Below the pieces are notes generated by a model. It searched no databases. It saw nothing but the letters and a program-made list of their open reading frames with translations, and was not told the origin of the DNA. Both the position numbers and the translations under genes were made by a program. From Epichloe hybrida (lineage: Eukaryota; Ascomycota; Sordariomycetes; Hypocreales; Clavicipitaceae): 64,000 bases of DNA. Positions 22,313-32,927 of the stretch are shown here, one piece after another. Within the stretch, counting starts at the first letter, position 1; the number at the start of each line of letters is the position of its first letter. The stretch is taken from NCBI GenBank assembly GCA_019022495.1, contig JAFEKR010000007.1, positions 372,001 through 436,000 of the forward strand. Direction: 5' to 3'.

Positions 22313-23257
22313 GACACACAGGATATTATCGAGCGAAGTTGCCCAAATCCTACCGGCATGAGAGAAGTGGACCCATCAAACGACGATTTTTTTGCTTTGT
22401 TAGGGACACAAACCTTGCCGAGACTGCTAGGCGTTTTCCGGTGTATTGGCCAGCTGTTACGATACAAAATGTATGATAAAATGGGGTGTCCGTATTTGTG
22501 ACCTTGAAGCTTGTTCCTAGGGATGACAGGGTTTATCTATTACTGCAGTCGCGATCATTAGTATGTTAATTGTTGCACTAGCCGGGTATTGCTAGTAATT
22601 TTTTTGTTCCTTGAAAATTAGATGCATTGGCCACAGCCAATGACCCCAATTTTTTTAAAAAATCAATAAATTAAATGAAGGACGAAGATGAACGGTTTGA
22701 TCAAATTGAATTGAAGGCCTTTAAATCAACGGATCAAAGATCGAGACGAAGGTTAACAAATGGATTAAATCAAAGGTCAAAGATGAAAGCAACTCGAAGG
22801 TTTGAAAATCCGACAATGGAAGCGGTGCGTAGGGGAGCTATCAGGCCTCGTCTAGTGGAAGGAGTTGGTTGGAAAGAGCTTCAGTGGGGTGTTAGTGCAG
22901 TGGGGTGTCGGTGGTGTCGGTGGTGTCGGTGGTGTCGGTGGTGTCGGTGGTGTTGGTGGTGTTGGCAAGACACGGACACAAAGTTCCGGTTGGTTGATCC
23001 GCAGCAGCACCCCCTTGCCCCCTTGCACACGCATTCCTTCTTGTCATCCCTGAATATCCTCCGAACCACCACCATGACGACCAAGGGCGGAGGGAATTCT
23101 AAATGTTGAATGAAAAGCAAATCCCACGGATTCCCTCTCCGCTCCGCCTCCCATCTCATGTGTCTGCCTACACTCTACTCCCGCTGCAAGACCACCGTCT
23201 TTTCCGGCCAATGTGAACTTCGAGCCAGATACACGACGCTCGCATCACGGCCATGAA
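22313..23257. other. Low-complexity intergenic region with minisatellite
   Basis: AT-rich DNA (22500-22800) is followed by a 9-bp minisatellite (separate entry) and the promoter/leader of the glycosyltransferase-like gene. A 144-codon ORF (22675-23109) reads through the minisatellite as repeated R-W-C triplets and is not credible as a protein. Confidence 0.45.
22904..22966 (+). repeat. 9-bp minisatellite (GGTGTCGGT)n
   Basis: Seven head-to-tail 9-bp units: five identical GGTGTCGGT, then GGTGTTGGT and GGTGTTGGC. The array is pure at the left and decays at the right, suggesting recent slippage expansion. Confidence 0.95.
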
Positions 23258-24445
23258 ATGAAGCTCCTCAAAGAAGCCGCCAGGAGCACACCGATCCACG
23301 GCGCTGCTCTTCTGCGCCGAGCGACTCGCATCACGCCCCTGCGAACCGTCCTCCTCTTCACGATTCTCCTAGCCTACGTTTTTCGGTTTTCCATCTTCGA
23401 ATACTGCGACTATGTGCGCCAGATACAGCCGTGGTCAGGGCAGCGCCAGCTCGAGCAGTCCTTCACGCCGACCAGCGCCGAATTAACCTGCTTGCATCGA
23501 GGCAGCAGCAACGCAGCCGCATCTACATCAACATCTACACCCTCCTCATCCTCCTCATCCTCCTCATCCTCGCAGGCCGATCCGATTCCCAACTTGATTC
23601 ATTTCATTTACATCTTCAAAGAGCCGCTTGCCCTACGCAAGGGCCTTCAGTTTGGTTTCCTCGAGTATCTAGCCATCCGCAGCGCCATCGTCAGCATCCA
23701 ACCCTCCTTCATCTTCTTGCACTACGCCTTTGTGCACAAAAACGGCGATGGATCGTCCAAGATGCACATGGACCCCATGTCGAATCCCTGGATCCGCAGA
23801 CTTCGCGATGACATCCTCCTCATAGAGCATCAGCTCGGCGATGTGAGGGGCAAGTCGACCTCTTATCTCGCAGACGTCATGAGTCTCCAGCTCCTGCGGG
23901 ACAATGGCGGCATCTTTCTTCATCTCAAGACGTTTTCTCTCAAGCCATTCACGACCATCATGGATCCCCCACGCTCACAGGATGTGGTTTTGGGCCACGA
24001 GGGCGGCAACCGATGGGGCTTGGGCAATGCGGCCATTGCCGCACGCAAGAACAGCACGCTGCTCCACCACTGGCTGTACGAATACGAGCACGGCAGTTCT
24101 CCAACCCAATGGAACTACGAGGGCGACTTGCTCCCCAAAAAGATGGCCGACGAGATGCCCGCGGAGGTGTGTGCATTGCCGCCAGATGCCTTCTTCTGGC
24201 CAACATGGACGTGGAACCATGTCGAGTGGATGCACGAGGAGCTGGATGGAGAGGGGGCGAAGCACTGGAAGGAGGAGATTGACAAGCACGGCGGCGCTCT
24301 CTTTGACGGGCAGCTTGCGTATCACGCTTGGGACCGCGGCAGCGCGGGCAGGCATCTGAGGGGGCTGACGCCAGATATGGTGAGGAGGAGGGACACGAGG
24401 TTCAATTTGCTGGTGAGGAGGTTTATGGAGGAAGATCTTGATTAG
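23258..24445 (+). CDS. GT32-like type II membrane glycosyltransferase homologue lacking DXD
   Basis: A 395-residue single-exon protein. A signal-anchor helix sits at about 27-47 (T-V-L-L-F-T-I-L-L-A-Y), then a Ser-rich stalk (residues 89-105) and a catalytic-like domain from about 108. The domain starts I-P-N-L-I-H-F-I-Y and includes Y-L-A-D-V-M-S-L-Q-L-L-R-D-N-G-G-I-F, so it resembles the glycosyltransferase sugar-binding (DXD) family of Golgi alpha-mannosyl/galactosyl transferases. Where active members have G-G-I-Y-L-D-x-D, this protein reads G-G-I-F-L-H-L-K (217-224), so both metal-coordinating aspartates are absent. The remainder is intact, so it may be a pseudoenzyme. The frame is open further upstream but begins with GTG at 23213; the ATG at 23258 is the first good start. 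Confidence 0.75.
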   Translation: MKLLKEAARSTPIHGAALLRRATRITPLRTVLLFTILLAYVFRFSIFEYCDYVRQIQPWSGQRQLEQSFTPTSAELTCLHRGSSNAAASTSTSTPSSSSSSSSSSQADPIPNLIHFIYIFKEPLALRKGLQFGFLEYLAIRSAIVSIQPSFIFLHYAFVHKNGDGSSKMHMDPMSNPWIRRLRDDILLIEHQLGDVRGKSTSYLADVMSLQLLRDNGGIFLHLKTFSLKPFTTIMDPPRSQDVVLGHEGGNRWGLGNAAIAARKNSTLLHHWLYEYEHGSSPTQWNYEGDLLPKKMADEMPAEVCALPPDAFFWPTWTWNHVEWMHEELDGEGAKHWKEEIDKHGGALFDGQLAYHAWDRGSAGRHLRGLTPDMVRRRDTRFNLLVRRFMEEDLD

Positions 24446-24774
24446 ACGGACTTATTCTGCCCGGCATTTGGCCGGCACGGTAACAATGGCTGGCCGATCG
24501 TTTCCTTTACACGTTTCGGTTTTAACTGGTCGAAGCTTATTAAACATTTCCGACGTCAACTGCTATTAATATTACGCGATGTGTGCTAGTCTGTCTGGTG
24601 GCAGTGTCTGGGGGTGACCATGTTAACATCGCACCCCCCCCCCCCGGCGGACCCGGCCAGACCCACCTCACCCGCCTCTTATGTACATGTACATAAGGTG
24701 TAGGGCACGAGTAACAATGGATTGGCAAGAATTATGTAATTAAGGGAAGGCACTGTCATCAACAAGCAACTACA
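24446..24774. other. Intergenic region before dsc3
   Basis: 329 bp with a poly-C run of about 14 near 24634-24647 and a palindromic TACATGTACAT near 24682-24692. This is probably the promoter of dsc3; nothing else is seen. Confidence 0.45.
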
Positions 24775-25659
24775 ATGTCACCATCCACCCATCCATCCCG
24801 CAAAGTCACGAACAATGCCATCATGACAACACCCACCGTGGCCACACCACCACTCCTCCTCACCATCCGCTTCTCAGCCTCCCTCCCAGACCTAGACCTC
24901 GACATCCCCCGGCCCCAATCCACAACCGTCCTCTCGCTCAAACACCTCCTCCGCACGCGTCTCTCCACCCGCAACCGCCTGCGCCTCATCTACCGGGGCC
25001 GCATCCTCCCCGACTCATCAGCCCTCGGCTCCGTGCTCAAACCGCCCCTCCAGCCGCCGCCGCCCTCCTCAGAGCCCGATGCCAAGGGCAAGGGCAAAGC
25101 CATCGACGGCCACGTCCCCGTCCGTATATACGTCAACTGCTCGATAGGCGATGAGCTGACGCCCGAGGAGCTGGCCGACGAGCAAGCATCTGCCTCCAGG
25201 CCGCCGGCCCGGGACGTCGCGCCCGCCGAATCCTCCAAGCCAGCCGCGAGCACCCGGCCCCGACCAACAGGCTTTGATCGCCTTCTCCAGGCCGGCTTCA
25301 CCTCGTCGGAGATATCCACCCTCCGAACGCAGTTCGCTTCCATCCAGAATGAACGGTTCGCGCCCGACTCGATGCTCTCGCCTGATTCGCTGAGACGCCT
25401 CGAAGATGCGTGGATCGACACCAACGCCGGGGAACTGCCGTCGGCGGCGAGTCCGCTGGAGGATGAGCTGAGTACCATGTCCACCGTGCTGGACGTGCTC
25501 ATCCGCGGCACCATGATTGGCTTCTTCTTCCCCCTCGGCAGCATCACCTGGTTGTTGAGGCAGGGTCTTTGGAGCGAGAAGTGGCAGATCTTCGTGGGCT
25601 CTGGCGTTGTTCTGAGCGTCACGGTCGGCATCGTCATGAGTATTTCAAGCGAGCGATGA
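24775..25659 (+). CDS. dsc3: DSC E3 ubiquitin ligase complex subunit 3
   Basis: A single-exon 294-residue protein. Residues about 25-125 form a ubiquitin-like domain (L-T-I-R-F-S-A-S-L-P, then L-R-L-I-Y-R-G-R-I-L-P-D). A Pro/Ser-rich linker precedes the second conserved block, with R-P-T-G-F-D-R-L-L-Q-A-G-F-T (162-175). Two C-terminal membrane helices follow, around G-T-M-I-G-F-F-F-P-L-G-S and F-V-G-S-G-V-V-L-S-V. This architecture is that of Dsc3, a Golgi/endosomal membrane subunit of the Dsc ligase that in fission yeast and Aspergillus is needed for proteolytic activation of the SREBP transcription factor and for quality control of membrane proteins. The gene is convergent with mtr4 downstream. 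Confidence 0.88.
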   Translation: MSPSTHPSRKVTNNAIMTTPTVATPPLLLTIRFSASLPDLDLDIPRPQSTTVLSLKHLLRTRLSTRNRLRLIYRGRILPDSSALGSVLKPPLQPPPPSSEPDAKGKGKAIDGHVPVRIYVNCSIGDELTPEELADEQASASRPPARDVAPAESSKPAASTRPRPTGFDRLLQAGFTSSEISTLRTQFASIQNERFAPDSMLSPDSLRRLEDAWIDTNAGELPSAASPLEDELSTMSTVLDVLIRGTMIGFFFPLGSITWLLRQGLWSEKWQIFVGSGVVLSVTVGIVMSISSER

Positions 25660-26028
25660 ATGGAATTGAATTGAGCAGGTACTCCTGACACGACGTCTCC
25701 CGTCTTCCTGCGCGGAGGCGCCATCTGTAGCCTTCAGGCCGTATTCATCCGCCAGAAAGTCCCCTACAGTCCAGTCCATACAATATGCATCGACGGCAGA
25801 TGACGACGGCAAATGTGACTTGTTATCAATTAGGGCACAGCGTTGTTGCATGAATGCCATTGCGCCTGATAAAGCGGGTGTCAGATATTTCCAGCCCGAC
25901 ATGTCCTCAATGATTCTCTACAAATGCCCAAAATGCGCTTTTAATACATGCCCCCCCCCCCCCCCTCTTCCACCTCCGGCAAACTCCAAACACCGACCCA
26001 CAGACAGACAAGTTCCTGCGCAATAATA
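25660..26028. other. Convergent 3' region dsc3/mtr4
   Basis: 369 bp between two stop codons. It includes a poly-C run (about 25951-25965) followed by a CT-rich tract. No gene is supported. Confidence 0.5.
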
Positions 26029-29000
26029 CTACAGGTACAAGCTCTGTGCAGCCACAATGTCTCTCCGGATCTTCTGCAAGCTCTCTTCAAACTTCTTGGT
26101 CAGGTCCTCGTTGCCCATGACCTTGGCGGCCTGGGCCATCTGGCGCAATAGCTCTTCGAGACGACGGAACAGGCGAATGAGAGAGCCTTCAAATGTATTT
26201 GTCATTTTGCTAGATCAAATTTGTTAGTTTACCCATACATTCCAAGGAAAACGTTGGGGGAAGGAAAGGTGTCTGTATCCTCAGACAACGTACCATATTT
26301 CGGAAAACGGCTTGCCCTGCGCCCACGCGTAGACCGTCTCCATCAGTTGCCACTTCAAGCTCGTGACATATTCGTCTTCGTTGACGTCCAATTTACACTC
26401 CTGGCTCACCTTGGCGACGATGCGAGCCTTGGCTTGAATTTCGCGGTACGGTCTCTGGAGATCCTCTTTGAGGGCCTGCGTCTCCACCTTTTCATCAAAG
26501 ATGAAGCAACTCAGCACGGCGGCACATGTCTCGGGTGTAAGTTCGTTGAAGAATCGATCGAGCAAGAGTTCGGATAGCAGGAGCTCGTGGCCCTCGGTGG
26601 AGGAGATCTCGCAGGCTACGCGGGCCTTGAGCTGGACGACTTCGGCTTCGTTGATGAAACCTAGTCGTCGAAGCACTCGTTTCCTCGATTTGAGTTCATC
26701 CATCTGCGCGATGCTGTGTGCCTTGGCAATTGCCTTCTTCTTCTCCTTGATCTTGTCTCCGAGCCGGACCTTCTCACTGTATTCGTCCCACAATGAGGGA
26801 AGCATGGGTGACATATGCAGAGGGTTTGCCAGTAGTCTCGACTCTAAAACTTCAATCTTGCGCAGCAGCTTCTTGAAAGAGTCATCCGTGATGCACATAT
26901 TCTCCAGCGGATCCAAGATGGGGATGCCGTCGGGGAACCGTCTCCTGACCTCGGCTAACGCCTTGCGCGCCTGGTCTCGGTCGCTCTGTGCGTTCAAACC
27001 CGCACTGGGCATGAAGATGCGAATCTGGCTGATGGCCTTCATGCAAGTGAGCAGACACGGCACGACAACGGTAACGCTGTCTCCGTCGCTGCCTGCAGGC
27101 TTTACACCAGGGGGCATATCTCCAGCAGGTGGGCCAGGAGTGAACGCCGGGCTTGACGCAGAGATTGTGAGCAGGACGTCGATGAAGTAAGATTCTTGTG
27201 GCTCATGCTCCGGCTCGCCGAGTCTAGGGGCACGACGAGATTGGTGATTGACAATCACACCCCATCCAAAATCCAGACCTCCTGCGGCATTGTCTTGGGC
27301 CTCCTTGGGGTTGTAAATCTGCACCAAGCGGCCCGGCTGCAAGAACTCGAGACAGTGGCTCGGGTGCTGAATGACGCAGCGCATGTCCTTGGTGTAGGTG
27401 TTGAGTTGTTGTCGAATCTGGTAGTAGTCCTTGATTGTCGCCTCGTCGGGAATTGAGAGGCCGTCTCGTTCCTGCTGCAAGGCCATGAGCTCCTTCTCGA
27501 GTGAAGGCACACTCGCAGCATTCTGGAACTGATGAAAACATCTTTCCAGCATGTACTCGGGGGAGATGGCCTCAATGCGCAGCAGGTTCAGAATCATGTT
27601 GTAGCCCAAGTAGAAGGCAGAGTTAAGTTTGTCTTGGTGGCCGGTCACAATTTCCTTGGCAGTATCCGGCTCCAGCTTATCGTCAATCATCATGATAACG
27701 ATACCTCGGGCATCGAGACCACGACGTCCTGCACGACCAGCCATCTGGATATACTCGGAAGACGTAAGAGGGCGACGCTTGACGCCATCCCACTTGGTCA
27801 CTTGCGTGAAGACGACAGTTTTGGCAGGCATATTAAGACCGATGGAGAAGGTTTCCGTCGCGAACAAGACCTTGATTAGGGACTCTTGGAACAAAATCTC
27901 AATGGTCTCCTTCAGAATCGGCAGCAAGCCGGAATGATGGACGCCGATTCCTTTGACCAGCAAGGGCAAAAGATTCTTAATCTGGGGTAGATCTCTGTCT
28001 TGTTCCGAGAGAGACTCAATGGCACTCTGGAACACTTTGGTAACCATGGCCTTTTCCGAGTCATCATTGAAAGAGAGTGCCTGAACACTGATCGCCATGT
28101 TCTCGCATTCTCGCTTGCTGAAGTTGAAGACGATGACAGGATTGAAATTCTTCCTGATGGTCATGCGAATAATTTTATGCATATCGGAACCACCTTCATC
28201 TGCGCCTCCCTTGTTTGTTTTCTTATTTTTTCCCTTGCCCTTGAGCTTGGCGGTTATGTCGTTAGACTCGGCACCCTTCTTTTCTTCAACCTCCTTCATG
28301 ACAATGTTGAAATTCTGTTCGTTGAAGTTACCCTTCTCATCCACCACAATGCGAGCACCACTTCCTCCCGATGGGAAGAAGTAGTTCTGCAGAGGAGTCG
28401 GTCGAAAATCGGTGTATACAACATGGCAAGCTTGGTGGTGGATCTTGGCGATCCATTCGGCAAACTGGAAGGCGTTGGGAATGGTGGCCGACAGAAAGAC
28501 GTATCGAACCTTGTCTGGAAGCATAATGATTGTTTCCTCCCAGACCACACCTCTTGTCTTGTCTCTCATGTAGTGGATTTCGTCGAATATGACCCAAGCC
28601 ACTTCTCGCATAATCTCAGAACCGCGGTACAACATGGATCGCAGAATTTCCGTCGTCATAACCAAGCAGCTCGCAGTAGGATTGATCGTGACATCACCAG
28701 TCATTAAGCCAACGTCGCCAAATATGGCCTCGAAGTCTCGATACTTCTGATTGCTAAGTGCCTTGATCGGACTCGTGTAAATGACCCTCTGGTTGCGTTT
28801 CAAGCACTGCGCAACTGCATACTCGGCCACGACCGTCTTGCCGGCAGACGTGTGCGCTGAAACCAGCACGCTCTCATCCCTTTCAATAGACGCCACCGAA
28901 AGACTCTGAAAGGGATCCAATTTGAAATCCCACGTCCTCGCAGGCTCTTCTGGTGATTTATGTTCAGACAAGGGGACGTATTCGTAGTCCAGATCCGGTG

Positions 29001-29403
29001 GCAACGCAACCTGATGCTGAATATTATGCGAGAGAACTAGTGAAGCATCTTGGGGCACCAGAGTAGCTGCTCCCGCAACTTCTCTCGACTGCGCGGTTTC
29101 GAACGTGTCCGTCATGACAGGACCAGCATCATCTTCCTTCTTCCTTCTCTTCTTATCTTGCTGACTGGGGGTATCGGATCCCTCATCCTCGGACTCTTCG
29201 GCCTTTGAAGTCTCCGTGACATTGTCCATATCCGCATCAGTCCCATCCTTTCTTGTTTCCGCGGGCGCTTTTCCGTTCATCGCTTCATCGGCCTTTCGCT
29301 TCTTGCTCTTGTCGCGGTTCCGACTATTTCGGTTTTCTCCCTCCGAATCGCTGGCACTTTGGGGCTCCGCCTTGCCCTCGAACACATCAAACATCTCATC
29401 CAT
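26029..29403 (-). CDS. mtr4: ATP-dependent RNA helicase Mtr4/Dob1 (exosome cofactor)
   Basis: Exons 29403-26294 and 26209-26029 give 1096 residues. The 84-nt intron (GTACGT...TCTAG) lies near the 3' end and restores F-S-E-I-C-K-M-T-N; the last exon encodes the conserved tail ending A-A-Q-S-L-Y-L. The N-terminus (1-110) is acidic/basic low complexity. Walker A is S-A-H-T-S-A-G-K-T (182-190), motif II D-E-I-H (274-277), S-A-T near 305, and motif VI Q-M-A-G-R-A-G-R-R-G near 560. Arch and helical-bundle (DSHCT) regions follow. Mtr4 is the Ski2-like 3'-5' helicase that feeds rRNA processing intermediates and TRAMP-tagged nuclear RNAs to the exosome. Length is close to yeast Mtr4 (1073). Confidence 0.97.
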
Positions 29404-30015
29404 GTTGGCGTTGATCGTGTTGTGGACCGTGGTTCAAAGGCAGTGCTGTACGTGGCTCTCGCCCAGAGCTACAACTGTACGTCGAGAGAAGACAACAATA
29501 GACGCGATATAAGGTGAATCGCAACGCTTCTGTATGGGAACCAAAGACGTCAATGTTCAAGCGCACACATCAATGCTGGGAAGTTGCAATGCGTTCGTGT
29601 GCACACTCTCCTGACCAAGCAAAGATTGTGCGCGGTGGGCAAATCGGCGATCCGTAAGGCAAAATCTTGGCTGGTCGGCCGGCAGAAAGAAAAATAAAGG
29701 GTCGAGAAATGCAGGCGGTGAGTTACCGCCACGGCACGTCCGGGTCTCCGTAGCAAGTTCTGTACCGAAGTGAACCCGCAAGGCAAAGCTCGGACCCCAG
29801 CAATTTTGTTGGTAAAAGCATCATCACGTGATCAGGAGAGCCTCGTGCATCTTGACCTCGAACCCAAACCCATCATCGTAACCTCGATGGTCCATCACGA
29901 CGCTGACAAGTGCTCAAAGATCCCCATTCGCGATAAAATCGTCCTCAAGGTTCGGCTCGCCCCCGAAACTCAATCCGCATCCCGCGCAAAGCTGATCGAC
30001 CCTCAATTGGTACAG
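29404..30015. other. Divergent promoter region mtr4/cox8
   Basis: 612 bp between divergent start codons. The cox8 frame is open upstream to 29770 but lacks coding character. It contains a TCACGTGA palindrome (separate entry). No further gene is seen. Confidence 0.5.
29824..29831. promoter_or_regulatory. TCACGTGA palindrome upstream of cox8
   Basis: A perfect 8-bp E-box/CDEI-type palindrome 185 bp upstream of the cox8 start. In fungi, bHLH factors such as Cbf1 bind TCACGTG; use here is inferred from sequence and position only. Confidence 0.35.
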
Positions 30016-30315
30016 ATGTTCTCCCGCGCCGCCGCCCGTACCACCTCCACGTTGGTTTCCCGCCGAGGCTTCCATGCCACCCGGGCTCGCATGTCGTCTC
30101 CTTACCACTACCCCGAGGGACCCTACACCAACATCCCTTTCAACCCTCGCAGCAAGTGGTTCGGTCCCGGCTACTGGGCTTTCATGGCCACCGGCTTCCT
30201 CGCCCCCTTCGGCATTGCTGGTGCGTCATGTCGTCGAACCGTGGAGAAGATTGTATTTGGGTGGAGCGCTAACGTGAGAAAAAAAACAGTTTACCAAACC
30301 TACAAGGTGCAGTAA
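30016..30315 (+). CDS. cox8: Cytochrome c oxidase subunit VIII/VIIc (Cox8, COX7C-like)
   Basis: Exons 30016-30220 and 30290-30315 give 76 residues. The N-terminal 25 residues are Arg/Ser/Ala-rich with R-R-G-F-H-A-T-R, a typical mitochondrial presequence. The mature part has N-I-P-F-N-P-R-S-K-W-F and one membrane helix (Y-W-A-F-M-A-T-G-F-L-A-P-F-G-I-A), matching fungal Cox8 and animal COX7C. The 69-nt intron (GTGCGT, branch GCTAAC) splits the final helix, and the last exon supplies only V-Y-Q-T-Y-K-V-Q. The subunit is a small nuclear-encoded component of complex IV in the inner mitochondrial membrane. Confidence 0.92.
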   Translation: MFSRAAARTTSTLVSRRGFHATRARMSSPYHYPEGPYTNIPFNPRSKWFGPGYWAFMATGFLAPFGIAGASCRRTVEKIVFGWSANVRKKTVYQTYKVQ

Positions 30316-30685
30316 GTTTGGGAACAGGAATCACGATTCTTTCTTTGGCTGCGGAGATATCAGAGAGGGTAATTGAGCAACCAACATGCAATCATGCTAT
30401 AGACGCCAGCTCAGTCGAAACCACTGTATACAAAATAAACTTTCATTTGTCAATATGCCTCAAGTCTGACGATTTGAGCCCACGGCGACCGTTGTGACAC
30501 GTCACTATGACTTCCGAGTTGCCCAACATGAGCTTGATTGTTTGTTCTTATTTTACACACGTTCCACTCCGTAGGGGTATTTACTCCGTGTCATCTGGTA
30601 TCTATATGTACAATGCGCTAGGCCCCCGGCTTGGTCAATGGCCCAACGAAGGCCAATATGTGCATCACCGCCCTCCTGAGACGCG
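30316..30685. other. Convergent 3' region cox8/PPR gene
   Basis: 370 bp between the cox8 stop and the end of the PPR gene. Only shadow ORFs occur. An AATAAA-like AAAATAAAC near 30431-30440 could serve cox8 3'-end formation. Confidence 0.45.
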
Positions 30686-32461
30686 TCATCTCGCCATTGA
30701 TAACTTCATGTCTTTATCCTGCAATATGTTTTCGAGTATGGCATGTATGAATTGCAAGCGTTCACCCTCGAGGTCCCACCGCTCAGACATGGCATCAAAG
30801 GTCTCCAAAACGGCGTCATTCGACGAACATTTCTTGACTGCTCGCAATGCCCAGACGACAAGCCACGATTCGATCTTGAAGGCATTGCCGTTGGTATCCT
30901 TGGCTTGGTACAGCGCAGTCAAGACACCGCTCAGTCGCTGCCCACTCCAGTCAGAGCCTGGGAAACCACCATGCTGGTGGAATCCTTTGAACAACGCAAG
31001 GAACACCGTAGGGTGTACAAAGACTTTGAGACGTTTCATCTCGTCCAGAAACTGGGCGACCTTGGCAAGATTGCCGACCTTGATGGCGTGATGCTGAATC
31101 AAGAGCTTGTATGTATGCAAGTCGGGAGCCAGCTGAATTCTTGTCTGCAGTGACTCTTTTAGCTCGGGGTGTTGCTTGCCAACTTTTGAAAACATGATCA
31201 ACACCCTCGTGACGACCTTGTTCATCCTGTAGTCTCTCTGGGGCATATCGGATGCCAATGCATGGGCATTCCTCATTTGCTGGTAGGTCTCCTCGGCGGC
31301 CTCCTCCTCCCCGCACCGCAAAAGTCCAGATATGACACAGTTCAAGACGACGGTGTCAATCATTTCTCCCGAATCGACCATTTCTCTGTAGGCAGCTCGG
31401 ATGCCGCCAGAGTCGAGGCGCAGACCGAAGTAATGAATCAAGCTCACGTGGTGGAACCGGTTGAATTCGATGCCCCGATTTTCCATCTCCTTGTAGATCA
31501 TGTCGGCGAGTGTAAAATTGCCAGACTTGGCCGCCGCGTCAAAGAGTATGTTGAAAGTGACGTCGTTTCCCAGAACGTGGGCTTCCTTCTCCATTTCCCT
31601 CCAAAGTCGCAGGGCAGACTCCATTTCTTGTGTAGTCGTCCGTGTGGCATATTTAGTCGCAAAGGCCAGCGCAAAGTTCCACTGTGTTCGGCGCAGTGTG
31701 AGTCCCGCGTTCTTCACATCCGCGACCAAGGCGAAATAGCGCAGCATAGATTCAACGTCTCGTTTCGGCGGCGTCCCCATTACTTTTAACAATCGGCTCC
31801 GCCACTGCCACGTGAAGTACAGCATGCGCGGTTCGGGGAGTTGGCAGTATAGTTTATAGATTGATTCGAGCGAAATCCGGTTCGGATGTCGTATTCGCTG
31901 CCCAATGGCAGAGCACAGCTTTGCTATTTGCTCTCGCAACTCTTCGCTGATCTTAAAGGTTTCTTCCCTCGTGGGGTATTCGACGTCATTCTTCTTGTCC
32001 GAGACTTGTACATTGGGCCCGTCTGGCTGAGCGTATCCCCTTCGGTAAGGATCTCGATGAAAGTCGAAGTGCTCTTGAACCGTTCCCTCTCCGCGCTGTC
32101 CAACAAGGGACATGAGCTGGTGCCTGTTCTGATCCCCCGAGAGCAGTCGCGAGTGCGGCAAACTCCCCGAGGAGGCCGAAGACGCCGCCTCGCTTGCGGT
32201 GCTGTAGCATTGACGTCTCGACCGTTGTTGCGCTGCCGGAGGTGGGCGAGGAATCTCCTTGGTCGGCATGAAGGTCGAAGATATCCACGTTGAGCTTCTC
32301 GGGCAAGAGCCGTGTCCGTTCACTCGTGGGCCAGGTCTAGATGCCTCTGTCGCGGCGGCTCTGCAGAAGCTTGTCCTGACTATATGGGCGGTTCTCAGAC
32401 TTGCTGCCGGGCGGTTGAGAACCGCACCACAGACGGAGCCATCCACTTTGGATATTTTCAT
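30686..32461 (-). CDS. Mitochondrial-type pentatricopeptide repeat (PPR) protein
   Basis: A single exon of 591 residues. The N-terminus is rich in Arg/Ser/Ala with few acids (about 1-45), consistent with mitochondrial import. Helical repeats are visible from about 260: V-T-F-N-I-L-F-D-A-A-A-K-S-G, then V-V-L-N-C-V-I-S-G-L-L-R-C-G and H-T-Y-K-L-L-I-Q-H-H, each about 35 residues in register with the PPR helix-turn-helix. Fungal PPR proteins bind mitochondrial mRNA or rRNA and act in maturation, stability or translation; the RNA target is unknown. It is divergent from the mitoribosomal protein gene mS23 only 466 bp away, so co-regulation with mitochondrial translation is plausible. Confidence 0.85.
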   Translation of the reverse strand: MKISKVDGSVCGAVLNRPAASLRTAHIVRTSFCRAAATEASRPGPRVNGHGSCPRSSTWISSTFMPTKEIPRPPPAAQQRSRRQCYSTASEAASSASSGSLPHSRLLSGDQNRHQLMSLVGQRGEGTVQEHFDFHRDPYRRGYAQPDGPNVQVSDKKNDVEYPTREETFKISEELREQIAKLCSAIGQRIRHPNRISLESIYKLYCQLPEPRMLYFTWQWRSRLLKVMGTPPKRDVESMLRYFALVADVKNAGLTLRRTQWNFALAFATKYATRTTTQEMESALRLWREMEKEAHVLGNDVTFNILFDAAAKSGNFTLADMIYKEMENRGIEFNRFHHVSLIHYFGLRLDSGGIRAAYREMVDSGEMIDTVVLNCVISGLLRCGEEEAAEETYQQMRNAHALASDMPQRDYRMNKVVTRVLIMFSKVGKQHPELKESLQTRIQLAPDLHTYKLLIQHHAIKVGNLAKVAQFLDEMKRLKVFVHPTVFLALFKGFHQHGGFPGSDWSGQRLSGVLTALYQAKDTNGNAFKIESWLVVWALRAVKKCSSNDAVLETFDAMSERWDLEGERLQFIHAILENILQDKDMKLSMAR

Positions 32462-32927
32462 GGGCTCTTCTCATGATGGCATGCTCCTCGCAAGCTACAG
32501 TCAAGAGCGGCGGATGAAGCAACTGGATGATGTTGACGTGACGGACGAATTAATGGTGGACTCTGAATTTTTGGCGTGGGCTAGCATGGCTAGCTCTAAT
32601 AAAAATATCTGGGCCGTCTTTTGCTCCATTGTCAGTGGTCACTGGTCACTGGTCACACGCCCAGCAGTGACCCCCCCCTGGGCCCTGGGCCTTGCCATCT
32701 ATGCCGGCCACACGATTCGCCGGCTCCCAAAATTTCCACCTCGAGCCTCGAACCTCGAACCTCCGGAGGCATGCGACAAGTCGTGAGTCGATGCAATCGT
32801 CAATCGACAATTCGACAATTCGAGACCACCTTATACATACGCCCGCACAGCAGCACCTACACTTGACCAGAAACTCCACAGCACACCGACCTCACCTCCC
32901 CTCCGCCACAGGACGGGACAATCCATC
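32462..32927. other. Divergent promoter region PPR/rsm25
   Basis: 466 bp between divergent start codons. Short direct repeats occur (GTCACTGGTCACTGGTCAC at about 32638-32655; CGAGCCTCGAACCTCGAACCT at about 32742-32762). No gene is seen. Confidence 0.45.

Noticed and set aside
22675..23109. 144-codon ORF through the minisatellite
   Set aside because: It is largely the translation of a 9-bp repeat (R-W-C units), so the open frame is a by-product of the repeat.
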